Source: Treponema bryantii (lineage in GTDB: Bacteria > Spirochaetota > Spirochaetia > Treponematales > Treponemataceae). From it: a stretch of DNA of 64,000 nt. The position numbers and the translations under genes were made by a program. The DNA is taken from assembly GCF_900113965.1 (NCBI RefSeq), contig NZ_FORI01000001.1, forward strand, positions 389,477 through 453,476. Direction: 5' to 3'. The notes below the pieces were generated by a model, which saw only the letters and a list, made by a program, of their open reading frames with translations, did no database searches and was not told the DNA's origin. Of the stretch, positions 44,975 to 53,371 are shown piece after piece. The number at the start of each line of letters is the position of its first letter. Positions within the stretch are counted from its first letter, which is position 1.

Positions 44975-46312
44975 ATGGCAAAAATACTGGACCAGCCGCG
45001 GTACAAATGTGCGCTTGCTGCTATGCAGACGGTTCATTCAATTCCTGGAGCAATTCCGGTTTTGCATTCTGGACCTGGATGTGCTGCTAAATTAAATGAC
45101 AACAACGGAACAAGCGGACGTTACAGCCCGAATATTTTCCCTTGTAGTTCTGTGAGTGAAAAGGAAGTTGTTTTTGGTGGAACCGGCAAATTGCGTTCTA
45201 CTATTGAAAATGCTTTGAAGGTTATTGATGCCGATTTATTCGTTGTTCTTTCCGGATGTACCAGCGAAATTATTGGTGATGATATTGAAGAGGTTGCAGG
45301 AAATTTTGCGAATGCAGAAAAGCCTGTGCTCTGGGCTAAGACTCCAGGTTTTAAGGGAAATAACTATCTTGGTCACGACTGGATTTTGAAGTCAATTTTT
45401 GAGCAGTATCTTGAACGTGATGAAGTTGTTGCAGCCTATACTGATGCAGACGGTGAAGTTAAAAAAGAAAAAGGTCTTGTAAATCTTTTTGTTGCTCCTC
45501 CTCAGCAGGATCCTTACTGGCTTGGAAATCTCCGCGAGATTGAAAATCTTCTTTCTGCAATTGGTCTTAAGCCAAACACAATTTTTGGTTTTGGCCGCAG
45601 TGTTGAAAATCTTAAAAAGCTGCCACAGGCTGAATATACAATTCTTGTTTCCCCTTGGACTGGAATTGAAAGTGCAAAGTATCTGGAACGTCGTTTTGGA
45701 ATTAAACTTTTGCAGTACCCTGTTCTTCCTATTGGTGCTACTGAGACTACAAAGTTCCTTCGTGCAGTAGCTGATTTTACTGGCGCTGATAAAGAATTTG
45801 TAGAAAAAGTTATCACAGAAAAAGAAGCCGAGTTCTATTATTACATTGAACGCTTTGCTGATACTTTGCTTGAAACTCGTATTCTTGGAAAACGCTTTAC
45901 AGTTGCAAGCGACAGTGAATATGCAATCGCAGTAACAAAGTTCCTTGTAAATGATATGGGTCTCTTCCCTGAAAAGATTTTTATTACTGATGATGCACCT
46001 AAAGCACACCAGCAGAAGATTATTGATGAAGTGAACAATCTGAACTATGGAATTACAACTCCGGTTCAGTTTACAACAGATGGTCACGATATTCACGAGC
46101 AGATTAAGGCGTCTGATTTTGCGGGAACTCCGCTGATTATCGGTTCAAACTGGGAGAAAAAACTTGCCGCTGAAATTGGCGGTCACTTTGTAAACGTAAG
46201 TTACCCTATGCTTGAAAAGCTCGTAATAAATGATCACATTGCCGGCTATTCGGGAGGACTTCACCTGCTCGAACAGATATTTACTGCTGCTATGAGTAAA
46301 CTGAAACTTTAG
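44975..46312 (+). CDS. Nitrogenase-like component 1, beta (NifK-like) subunit
   Basis: A 445-residue member of the nitrogenase/oxidoreductase component 1 family. Three Cys in NifK-like positions could bind a P-cluster: Cys12 (RYKCAL), Cys36 (SGPGCAA) and Cys95 (LSGCTSEIIGDD). The last resembles NifK TTCMAEVIGDD. SPWTGIESAKYLERRFG and PVLPIGATETTKFL also follow the NifK pattern. It is shorter than nitrogenase NifK (about 520). There is no NifEN in the window, so this is not a standard nitrogen-fixation set. Its partner is the next gene, 9 bp later; the order K-D is the reverse of nifDK. By context (sulfur enzymes) a methylthio-alkane reductase MarK role is the best guess. Controlled by the 44884-44943 region. 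Confidence 0.85.
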   Translation: MAKILDQPRYKCALAAMQTVHSIPGAIPVLHSGPGCAAKLNDNNGTSGRYSPNIFPCSSVSEKEVVFGGTGKLRSTIENALKVIDADLFVVLSGCTSEIIGDDIEEVAGNFANAEKPVLWAKTPGFKGNNYLGHDWILKSIFEQYLERDEVVAAYTDADGEVKKEKGLVNLFVAPPQQDPYWLGNLREIENLLSAIGLKPNTIFGFGRSVENLKKLPQAEYTILVSPWTGIESAKYLERRFGIKLLQYPVLPIGATETTKFLRAVADFTGADKEFVEKVITEKEAEFYYYIERFADTLLETRILGKRFTVASDSEYAIAVTKFLVNDMGLFPEKIFITDDAPKAHQQKIIDEVNNLNYGITTPVQFTTDGHDIHEQIKASDFAGTPLIIGSNWEKKLAAEIGGHFVNVSYPMLEKLVINDHIAGYSGGLHLLEQIFTAAMSKLKL

Positions 46313-46321
46313 GAGACTGCC

Positions 46322-47809
46322 ATGCCATATAATTTTAAGAATGCAAATATAGCAATTCGTGAGAACCGTCTTGGTTCTATTACAGGGTTCGTTGGAGACC
46401 TCGAAACTCTGGTAAAAAAATCTGAAGACGGAAGTCTCCGTAACCGTGAGCGCTGCTTCAGCCAGTCGAGCTCTTGTCTTTCTGGTTGTGCCTTGAACGC
46501 ACTTGCAGCTATCCGCAATGTTGCCGTAGTTTATCACGCACCTGCCGGCTGTACTGCAATGGCAAGTAACGATGCCGTAAAGTTCGGCCAGATTGCAGCA
46601 CGTGTAAATAAAACAACAAACTCAGTTTTTGTCTGCACAGACTTAAATGAAAAAGATACTGTATTTGGTGCTACAAACGATTTGATAAAAATCATTCATC
46701 ATACTTATGAAACTTACAAGCCGGATGCAATCTTTGTTTCTACAAGTTGTGTATCTGGTGTAACTGGTGAAGACGTTGATGGTGTTGCAAGCGACTTGAA
46801 TGATGAACTTCCAATTCCAGTAATTCCTGTTCACTGTGAGGGTTTTAAGTCTCGCATCTGGGCCAGTGGTTTTGATATTTCTGACCATGCCGTTTTACAG
46901 GGAATTGTTCAGCCACCAAAGCAGAAGCGTCGTACAATCAATATCAAGAACTTCTACGAGAGTGCACGCCCTCAGATTACAAAAATCTTTAATGAAGTAT
47001 TTGATGCAGAGCCACAGTTCCTATACTGTAACTCAACTATTGAAGAGCTTTCACATTTGAGCGAAGCCCTATGTACAGTTTGTATCTGCGGAACTTTGGG
47101 AACTTATCTTGGTAACGCTCTTGAAGAAACTTACGGCGTTCCTTATGTACGCACAATCAACCATTCGGGAATTACAGGTTTTGAAACCTGGCTCCGTGGA
47201 ATTGGTGACACAATCGGTAAGCGTGCAGAGGTTGAAGCTTATATCGAAAAGCAGCGTGCAATTTATATTCCTCAGATCGAAGAAGTAACAAAGAAGCTTA
47301 AGGGACTTCGCGCTGTAATTGGTATGGGTCCTGGCTTTACTTATGAAATTGCCCGTGTTCTTCAGGAATTCGGAATGGTTGTAGATTATGCACTTGCATG
47401 GCACTACGACTACAAGTACGACAACGGTCAGGTTCCTCCTGCCCTTGAACACCTGCTTAAGACTTCTCCAAAGGATATGAAGGTTGCAGTTGCAGATCAG
47501 CAGAACTATGAAGTATTGAACATCCTTAATCATTTTAAGCCTGATGTTTACTTCAGTCGTCACCCGGGTACTACTGTCTGGGCAATTAAGCAGGGCTTTG
47601 CCGCTGTCTTTGTTGCTGATGAGTACACTGTATTTGGCTACGAAGGAACTTTGAAGTTTGCAAAACTGATTCTTGATACTGTTACAAACCGTTCGTTCGA
47701 AAAGAACCTCGCTGCCCGCATTAAGCTGCCATACACAAAATGGTGGTACGAGCAGAATGCAGATAAGTTTATTAAGGATGAGAAAGACCGCCCGGTAGGC
47801 AGTCGTTGA
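46322..47809 (+). CDS. Nitrogenase-like component 1, alpha (NifD-like) subunit
   Basis: A 495-residue NifD-like protein. P-cluster-type Cys are at 56 (SGCAL), 77 (PAGCTAM) and 143 (STSCVSGVTGED). VIPVHCEGFKSRIWASGFDISDHAV matches NifD VIPVRCEGF...NDAV. Cys256 (ICGTLGTYLGNALEETYGVP) aligns with NifD Cys275, the FeMo-cofactor ligand. At the position of the second ligand, His442, my hand alignment gives Phe430 (AVFVADEY), so the cluster may be held differently; this needs a proper alignment. It probably forms the catalytic subunit with the upstream K-like protein. Reduction of C-S bonds in methylthio compounds (MarD-like) is inferred from neighbours, not shown. A cysteine-synthase-like gene follows after 66 bp. 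Confidence 0.85.
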   Translation: MPYNFKNANIAIRENRLGSITGFVGDLETLVKKSEDGSLRNRERCFSQSSSCLSGCALNALAAIRNVAVVYHAPAGCTAMASNDAVKFGQIAARVNKTTNSVFVCTDLNEKDTVFGATNDLIKIIHHTYETYKPDAIFVSTSCVSGVTGEDVDGVASDLNDELPIPVIPVHCEGFKSRIWASGFDISDHAVLQGIVQPPKQKRRTINIKNFYESARPQITKIFNEVFDAEPQFLYCNSTIEELSHLSEALCTVCICGTLGTYLGNALEETYGVPYVRTINHSGITGFETWLRGIGDTIGKRAEVEAYIEKQRAIYIPQIEEVTKKLKGLRAVIGMGPGFTYEIARVLQEFGMVVDYALAWHYDYKYDNGQVPPALEHLLKTSPKDMKVAVADQQNYEVLNILNHFKPDVYFSRHPGTTVWAIKQGFAAVFVADEYTVFGYEGTLKFAKLILDTVTNRSFEKNLAARIKLPYTKWWYEQNADKFIKDEKDRPVGSR

Positions 47810-47827
47810 TAAATAGCAAAGCGTTAA

Positions 47828-47849
47828 AAAAATTGCGAAAGCAATTTTT
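47828..47849 (+). terminator. Intercistronic hairpin between the nitrogenase-like D gene and cysK-like gene
   Basis: Stem AAAAATTGC/GCAATTTTT with a GAAA tetraloop. The T-run is part of the stem, so it may be a weak terminator or an mRNA-stability element that sets different levels for the reductase and the downstream enzyme. Confidence 0.5.
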
Positions 47850-47875
47850 AGCTTTACCACATTGGAGAAAAATAA

Positions 47876-48856
47876 ATGTCAAAACAGATACACGACTCAT
47901 TAACAGAACTCGTTGGAAATACCCCGCTGGTACGACTTCACGGCTATGAAAAAAAACTTGGACTTAAGGCTCATCTTCTTGCAAAGGTTGAATACTTTAA
48001 TCCGATTGGAAGTATCAAGGATCGCATCGTTCTTCGCATTATTGAAGATGCTGAGCGAGAAGGAAAAATCAAACCGGGTGTAACTACTCTTATTGAATAC
48101 ACCAGTGGAAACACCGGAATTGCCGTAAGTGCGATTGGTGCAATGAAGGGCTATGATGTTACAATCTACCTTCAGGACGGAACCAGTCAAGAACGTTTTG
48201 ATATCATGAAGGCTTTTGGTGCAAACGTAACCCGCATAAGCAATGTACCAGAAATTCAAGAAGCGTTGAAAACAACAAACGGAGATTTTGTTGCCGCTAC
48301 CAATATTTTGAAGCAGCATATCCGCGACAGACAGGCAGCAGGCGAAGATATTTTCTTTGTAGACCAGATGCTTAATCCGAAAAATCCTCAGGCTCATCAC
48401 GATACAACTGGGCTTGAAATTTGGGAGCAGACAGGTGGTGACCTTGCAGCTGTTGTAAGCGCTGTTGGTACCGGCGGTACAATCCGTGGAATCAGCGATT
48501 ATGTAAAGTCAAAAAATCCGGCTGTAAAAGTGGTTGCCGTAGAGCCTGCTATTGAAGCAACAGCTCTCACTGGTATTCACAACTTTACAGAAGTTCCTGA
48601 GGAGCGCGTTCCTGTTACTGTTCGCAATACTACCGGTGTTTATGACGAGGTTCTTATTGCAACTGTAAATCCTTCTTTCGAGGCAGCACGAATTGTTGCA
48701 AAGTCAGATGGTGTCTTAGTTGGAAATTCAAGCGGGGCTGCTCTTTGGGGAGCTACAGAGCTTGCAAAGCGTCCTGAGTATGAAGGAAAGAACATTGTTG
48801 TTGTTTTCCCTGACACCGGATTACGCTATTTGAGTACGGAACTCTTCAAAGGCTAA
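47876..48856 (+). CDS. Cysteine synthase-like PLP enzyme (CysK/CBS family), diverged
   Basis: A 326-residue fold-type II PLP enzyme. NPIGSIKDR holds the PLP Lys and EYTSGNTGIA the substrate loop. VGTGGTIRGISDY binds phosphate and SSGAALWGATELA lies near the C-terminus. It differs in several of these blocks from the more standard CysK at 61474-62412 ([19 protein letters not shown]). It has a GGAG ribosome-binding site and sits in the nitrogenase-like operon. Possible reaction: an O-acetylserine or homoserine ester plus sulfide or a thiol; the acceptor cannot be told. The diverged loops raise the possibility that it uses the thiol released by the upstream enzyme. Confidence 0.85.
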   Translation: MSKQIHDSLTELVGNTPLVRLHGYEKKLGLKAHLLAKVEYFNPIGSIKDRIVLRIIEDAEREGKIKPGVTTLIEYTSGNTGIAVSAIGAMKGYDVTIYLQDGTSQERFDIMKAFGANVTRISNVPEIQEALKTTNGDFVAATNILKQHIRDRQAAGEDIFFVDQMLNPKNPQAHHDTTGLEIWEQTGGDLAAVVSAVGTGGTIRGISDYVKSKNPAVKVVAVEPAIEATALTGIHNFTEVPEERVPVTVRNTTGVYDEVLIATVNPSFEAARIVAKSDGVLVGNSSGAALWGATELAKRPEYEGKNIVVVFPDTGLRYLSTELFKG

Positions 48857-48927
48857 CGTCATTGCGAGCGAAGCGAAGCAATCTATATATATGGATTGCC
48901 ACGTCGCATTCGCTCCTCGCAATGACG
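48857..48927. repeat. GTCATTGCGAG palindromic repeat
   Basis: CGTCATTGCGAGCGAAGCGA... on the left is mirrored by ...TCGCTCCTCGCAATGACG on the right, round a short A/T loop with CAATC/GATTG. The 71-bp inverted repeat starts at the base after the cysK-like stop codon and ends 13 bp before the lysR start. It is a member of a repeat class found in many bacterial genomes. Confidence 0.8.
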
Positions 48928-48940
48928 GTAATTTGTTAAA

Positions 48941-49906
48941 ATGACACTTCAACAAATAAAATACATTCTGGGTGTCGCTGATTCGGGGTCTTTTAATAAG
49001 GCCTCGGAAAAACTTTTTATCTCGCAACCCTCACTTACCAGTTCTGTGCACGAAGCTGAATATGAACTTGGCTTTCAGATTTTCAACAGATCGACACGGG
49101 GCGTTACAGTAACAGAGCGGGGACAAAGTTTTATAAAAGATGCCCAGGATTTATATTTAAAATATGAAGAGCTTCTCAAAAAACACTGCGGCACTGAAAA
49201 AAAGAATTTTTCCATTTCTACCCTTTATTACGCTTTTGCCCGCAAGGCCTTTGTAGAAATTGTAAAAAAATATTCCAGCCAGGAATATGATTTTGCCTTT
49301 TGTGAAAAAAAAGCCTCTGATGTAATTTCTGATGTTGCGAATGAGAGCAGTACAATCGGTATTTTATATTTGAGTGATTCGAACCGCGATGATATTGCAA
49401 AAAGTCTTAAAGCAAACAAACTTGAATTTCATCATCTGACTGAATGCAATGCCTTTGTTTATCTTCATAAAAAACATCCGCTTGCGAAAAAAGAAAGTAT
49501 TTCACTGAAAGAGCTGCAGGAATATCGTTTTGTGACTTTTGATACAGACGATGTAAAATCTTTCTTTTCTGATCAGGTTATTTCTCAGTATGGACTTGAT
49601 AAAGCAATTACAGTTGCAGACCGGGCAACAGAATTAAATCTTATAGAGCATCTGAACGGCTATACTTTTCTTTCGGGTATATACGAGGAAGACTCAAATA
49701 CAGAAAATACCGGCGGTGACTCTGCGGTTTCAAATGACTCGGGAGAAAATTTTGTTTTAATTCCACTTCAAAATCTTGATGAAAATATCAGCCACTGTTT
49801 TGAACTCGGCTACATTACAAAATCTGGCCAGCGTATGAATGACATCAGCCTCACTTACATTGATGTGATTCGAAGCATTCTTCACATTGCTGGTTTTACT
49901 TGCTAA
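48941..49906 (+). CDS. LysR-family transcriptional regulator
   Basis: A 321-residue LysR-type regulator. The N-terminal helix-turn-helix is TLQQIKYILGVADSGSFNKASEKLFISQPSLTSSVHEAE in blocks of family consensus, followed by FNRSTRGVTVTERG. The co-inducer domain runs from about residue 90. An Asp/Ser/Asn-rich insert (about 250-270, EDSNTENTGGDSAVSND) is unusual. There is no clear Shine-Dalgarno. The sulfur-metabolism context suggests a CysB/Cbl-like role, but the sequence does not prove it. The next gene starts 23 bp after it. Confidence 0.9.
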   Translation: MTLQQIKYILGVADSGSFNKASEKLFISQPSLTSSVHEAEYELGFQIFNRSTRGVTVTERGQSFIKDAQDLYLKYEELLKKHCGTEKKNFSISTLYYAFARKAFVEIVKKYSSQEYDFAFCEKKASDVISDVANESSTIGILYLSDSNRDDIAKSLKANKLEFHHLTECNAFVYLHKKHPLAKKESISLKELQEYRFVTFDTDDVKSFFSDQVISQYGLDKAITVADRATELNLIEHLNGYTFLSGIYEEDSNTENTGGDSAVSNDSGENFVLIPLQNLDENISHCFELGYITKSGQRMNDISLTYIDVIRSILHIAGFTC

Positions 49907-49929
49907 ATACCTATTTAAGGAGCACTCTT

Positions 49930-50775
49930 ATGATTAACACAAATTATCTTTTTGAAGACCCGGAAGAACTGAATCCTTTTGCACTGCCGGACTATTCGAC
50001 TCTGGACTTTGTTTCAAACGGTTCTCATATATATGGCGAAATTATGTGGCCTTCCAGCGAGGTTACCGGTCCTAAAAACCAGGGCCGTCCTTGTGTTATC
50101 ATGCTCCACGGCTTTCCGGGAACTGCCCGCAATGATGATATTTCTCACGCCCTCTGCCGCAGCGGCTGTGTTGTTCTAGTTCCGCATCACCGTGGTGCCT
50201 GGGGAAGTCAGGGAAAGTATTTGATTTCAAACTGTATTGAAGATGCCTATAACCTTGCAGAGTACGCTCATTCAGAAAGCTTTACCGAAAAGTACAATGT
50301 AAATCCAAATCAGATTTTTCTGCTTGGCCACAGCATGGGAGCAAACTCTTCGCTTAATGCCGGAAAAAAATTGGACTGGATTGCGGGAATCATAATGCTT
50401 ACTCCTTATGATCCGACCCGTTATCTCAACTGTGCCAAGGAAGTTTATCTTCGCTCTCTTCTGGAAGAAGGCCGCATTCTTCATTCAGACGGAATTGATG
50501 TTATTTATGATGACGTATTACGCCGCCGCGAAGAAATCAGCCACCCTAATGCCTTTGAAGAAGTGAAAGATAAAAACATTCTTGTTTTTGCAGGTAAGTA
50601 TGATTCAGTTTCTCCGATTGAAGAAATGATTCTGCCCCTGTGGAATAAGCTTGCGACCCATAAAACATCTGCCGTTCAGAAACTTGTGGAATATCCTACC
50701 GAGCACGGTTTGATTGGCCGCCGCATTTCCATGATTCGCGAGATTGCAGAATTTATAAACCGGGTGATTGCCTGA
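49930..50775 (+). CDS. Alpha/beta hydrolase
   Basis: A 281-residue alpha/beta hydrolase. The oxyanion loop is MLHGFPG. The nucleophile elbow GHSMG is near residue 140. The acid Asp is in FAGKYDSVSP and the His in YPTEHGLIG. This set matches serine esterase/peptidase-like (S9/BAAT-like) hydrolases. The start at 49930 (MINTNYLFEDPEE) is supported by AAGGAG at about 9 nt; an upstream in-frame start at 49900 would overlap lysR. There is no signal peptide. The substrate is unknown. It ends 3 bp from the convergent radical-SAM gene. Confidence 0.85.
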   Translation: MINTNYLFEDPEELNPFALPDYSTLDFVSNGSHIYGEIMWPSSEVTGPKNQGRPCVIMLHGFPGTARNDDISHALCRSGCVVLVPHHRGAWGSQGKYLISNCIEDAYNLAEYAHSESFTEKYNVNPNQIFLLGHSMGANSSLNAGKKLDWIAGIIMLTPYDPTRYLNCAKEVYLRSLLEEGRILHSDGIDVIYDDVLRRREEISHPNAFEEVKDKNILVFAGKYDSVSPIEEMILPLWNKLATHKTSAVQKLVEYPTEHGLIGRRISMIREIAEFINRVIA

Positions 50776-50778
50776 TGC

Positions 50779-51417
50779 TTAATTCACGGCAACAAACTTT
50801 CTGATTCTGTGAGTTACGCCTAGCCTCTCGCAAAGCCGGGTACATTCCTCTTCATCTTCTTTTGAGATGGTTGTTTCAACCGTACTCATCACAACCTTAG
50901 GAACAAAGTTTTTTGCCTGCTCTGCAAAAGCAAGCATTGCAGGAAAAGCTTTTTCCTTAAAAACCGGACGAACAGTTTTCTCGTAAATCTCGGGATTACT
51001 TGAATTGAGGCTGATTGAAAGGGCATCAATTTTTCCGGCAAGCAGAGGTGCAACAGGCTTTTTGTTTATCAGGTCAGCAAGCCCGTTTGTGTTTATTCTG
51101 ACCGGCAGAGAATAATTTGCCTTCAAAAAATCAGCTACTTCAAGAAGCACATCCAGAGCCTCTGTCGGCTCGCCATAACCGCAGAAAACAAACTCCTTGT
51201 AATTTTTGAAGCGCTCAAGCTTTGCCTCTTCTTTTATGGCAGCAATCACTTCTTCTGCTGTAGGTTCATGCTCAAGCCAGAGAGTATCTACATTATCAAA
51301 CTCTGCCCCGCTTACTTTCTGACGGATGCAAAAAGTACATGCACAAGGGCAGCGGTTTGTCAGGTTTATATAAAGTCCATTGTATTCGGGGTAGATGATT
51401 GTCATTGATTTTTTCAT
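50779..51417 (-). CDS. TatD-associated type radical SAM protein
   Basis: A 212-residue radical SAM protein. The 4Fe-4S motif is near the N-terminus (LTNRCPCACTFCIRQK, CxxxCxxC). FCGYGEPTEALDVLLE is the SAM-binding GGE-like block, and RINTNGLADL follows. The short length and LYINLTNRCPCxCTFC fit the family usually found linked to TatD nucleases. The start is uncertain: ATG 51417 or 51405 (MTIIYPEYNG), neither with a good ribosome-binding site, and a TTG at 51459. No TatD gene is in the window. It shares the upstream region with the importer operon, so co-regulation is possible. Confidence 0.8.
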   Translation of the reverse strand: MKKSMTIIYPEYNGLYINLTNRCPCACTFCIRQKVSGAEFDNVDTLWLEHEPTAEEVIAAIKEEAKLERFKNYKEFVFCGYGEPTEALDVLLEVADFLKANYSLPVRINTNGLADLINKKPVAPLLAGKIDALSISLNSSNPEIYEKTVRPVFKEKAFPAMLAFAEQAKNFVPKVVMSTVETTISKEDEEECTRLCERLGVTHRIRKFVAVN

Positions 51418-51556
51418 AAGAGGATTATCATATAAGTTATAACTACTGTCAATTATCAATAAAATCTATAGGTCTTATAAAAAAAATCTGTTATAGCTTG
51501 TACCTATAGCTACAATACAAAAATTATATTATTCAAAACGCATTCTTTAGACTATA

Positions 51557-51575
51557 ACATACTAAGCTACTAGGT
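51557..51575. promoter_or_regulatory. Rrf2-type dyad upstream of the sulfonate-like importer
   Basis: ACATACTAAGCTACTAGGT, 19 bp, differs from ACCTA-N9-TAGGT at one base. It ends 18 bp before the permease start codon. An additional half-site CTATAGGT is at about 51466. I see no well-spaced -35/-10 pair here, unlike the other three sites. Confidence 0.6.
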
Positions 51576-51593
51576 AATAGATTGAGGTATGTT

Positions 51594-52556
51594 ATGAGCA
51601 GAAAAATTGTTTCATTAGTAAAAAGACTTTTCCCTGTGCTTGGAGTTCTTCTCGCATTTTTAGTGCATATTGCAATTCCGGACAGTTCACAGCATCCGTC
51701 TTCAACGCATCATTATTATGACGGCCTGCTTTTCATTTTACTGGGACTTGCATTACTTTTCTTTCTGCTTTCCTTTTTCATCAAAAAGGTAAATGCCAGT
51801 CTGGAAGAAAAAGGCCCCTTTCTGCTTGGAGCTTCAGGTCTTGTGATTGTAATCAACCTTGTAACTGCAAAGTTTGCTCTGTTGCCGGTAATTTTCTTTC
51901 CAACTTACAACAATATACTCGCAGTTTTTGTAGAACAAACTTCACTTCTTCTTAAGTGTATCTGGTATTCTTTCCGACTTTTGCTGCTTGGAGAATTCTG
52001 GGGAATTCTGGCAGGCTTTATTACTGGAATATTCCTAGGCTTTTCAAAAAAGGTTTACTACTGGATTAATCCTTACATCAAACTGATTGGCCCGATTCCT
52101 GCCACTGCCTGGATTCCGCTTGTACTTACAACATTCCCGACCCCTTTTGGAGCAAGTGTTTTCATTATTGCGCTTGCAGTCTGGTTCCCGGTTCAGCTGA
52201 TGACAAGCTCAGGAATTCAAAATATAAGCAAGGTATATTTTGAGGTCGGAAAAACACTCGGCGCCGGCACCTTCTTCCAGGTTTTCAAGATTGCAGTTCC
52301 GGCAGCACTTCCAAATATTTTCCAGGGAGTTTTCAACGGAATCTGTGCAGCCTTTATAGCCCTTATGACCGCCGAAATGTTCGGTGCAAAATACGGAATC
52401 GGCTGGTACATCAGCTATCAGAAAGCAATGATGATGTACGCAGGAGTTTACGCCGGTCTGATTATGATTGCGGTTTTCTGTACGGTGATTATTACTTCGC
52501 TGTTCAAGGTGAGAAAGAGAGTGCTGGGCTGGCAGAAGGGCTTGATTAAATGGTAA
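51594..52556 (+). CDS. ABC importer permease, SsuC/TauC type
   Basis: A 320-residue membrane protein. ATG 51594 is chosen (GAGG 6 nt upstream) rather than the TTG at 51582. About 110 N-terminal residues carry extra transmembrane segments. They are followed by the binding-protein-dependent permease domain with the EAA loop EVGKTLGAGTFFQVFKIAVP and GPIPATAWIPLVL, typical of nitrate/sulfonate/taurine permeases. It is the first gene of a three-gene importer (permease, ATPase, binding lipoprotein). Substrate is inferred as an organosulfur compound from the island, not from residues. Confidence 0.88.
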   Translation: MSRKIVSLVKRLFPVLGVLLAFLVHIAIPDSSQHPSSTHHYYDGLLFILLGLALLFFLLSFFIKKVNASLEEKGPFLLGASGLVIVINLVTAKFALLPVIFFPTYNNILAVFVEQTSLLLKCIWYSFRLLLLGEFWGILAGFITGIFLGFSKKVYYWINPYIKLIGPIPATAWIPLVLTTFPTPFGASVFIIALAVWFPVQLMTSSGIQNISKVYFEVGKTLGAGTFFQVFKIAVPAALPNIFQGVFNGICAAFIALMTAEMFGAKYGIGWYISYQKAMMMYAGVYAGLIMIAVFCTVIITSLFKVRKRVLGWQKGLIKW

Positions 52557-52566
52557 GGAGACATCA

Positions 52567-53346
52567 ATGAGTGGAGAAATAAAATTATCAAATATAACTA
52601 AAATCTTTAATCAGGGAGAAGCAGAAGAAGTTACTGCTCTCAATGGTGTAGACTTTACAATTCCTGCCGGAAGCTTTGTTTCGCTGATTGGACCTTCTGG
52701 CTGTGGAAAAACAACTCTGCTTCGCTGTATTGCAGGTCTTGAAACTCCAACAAGCGGCGAGGTACTTGTAGACGGAACAAAAATCACAAAACCGGGCAGC
52801 GACCGAGGCTTTGCCTTTCAGCAGGCAAATCTTTTTCCATGGCTTACAATTCGCGACAACGTAGCGTTCGGGTTGCGTGCCCGCCACATTTATAAAGAAC
52901 GTAAAGAAGAAGTAGACAAGTTCATCAAACTCGTTGGACTTGAAGGCTTTGAGAAATCTTTTCCTCATCAGCTTTCGGGTGGTATGAATCAGAGAGCAAG
53001 TCTTGCGCGAGCTCTTGTAGGCCATCCAAAAATCCTGCTGCTCGACGAGCCGCTTGGTGCCCTCGATGCCTTTACCCGCATGACCATGCAGGACGAAATT
53101 CTCCGACTCTGGAAGGAGCATAACACAACAATGGTTATGGTAACTCATGATGTTGATGAAGCCGTTTACCTGAGCGACTACGTTGTTGTAATGTCACCAC
53201 GACCGGCTAAGGTTGAAAAAATCATTCCGATCCAGATCAGCCACCCTCGTGCCCGTGGTCAGGATATCTTCCTTAAGTACCGCACCCGCATTCTCGAGAT
53301 TCTCGACTATGCAGGCAAGGTTCAGGAAGTTGAATACGCTATTTAA
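52567..53346 (+). CDS. ABC importer ATPase, SsuB/TauB type
   Basis: A 259-residue ATPase. Walker A is GPSGCGKTT, the Q-loop is in FAFQQANLFPWLT, the signature is LSGGMNQRASLARAL, and Walker B with D-loop is LLLDEPLGALD. The H-loop His is in MVTHDVDEA. The FPWLT and DEPLGALDAFTR forms are typical of nitrate/sulfonate/bicarbonate importers. An AAGGAG ribosome-binding site spans the 10-bp gap after the permease gene. Confidence 0.93.
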   Translation: MSGEIKLSNITKIFNQGEAEEVTALNGVDFTIPAGSFVSLIGPSGCGKTTLLRCIAGLETPTSGEVLVDGTKITKPGSDRGFAFQQANLFPWLTIRDNVAFGLRARHIYKERKEEVDKFIKLVGLEGFEKSFPHQLSGGMNQRASLARALVGHPKILLLDEPLGALDAFTRMTMQDEILRLWKEHNTTMVMVTHDVDEAVYLSDYVVVMSPRPAKVEKIIPIQISHPRARGQDIFLKYRTRILEILDYAGKVQEVEYAI

Positions 53347-53371
53347 TAAAAAAGATTACTCAGGAGGTAAT

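Noticed and set aside
47069-47860. 263-residue minus-strand ORF opposite the NifD-like gene
   Set aside because: It is antisense to a well-conserved enzyme and has no recognisable domain or start signal.
48857-48927. Rho-independent terminator after the cysK-like gene
   Set aside because: The inverted repeat is of a dispersed family and lacks a T-run; it may still affect mRNA ends but is called a repeat.
53213-53371. N-terminal extension of the binding lipoprotein
   Set aside because: It overlaps the ATPase gene in another frame; AGGAGG and a lipoprotein signal peptide mark 53372 as the start.
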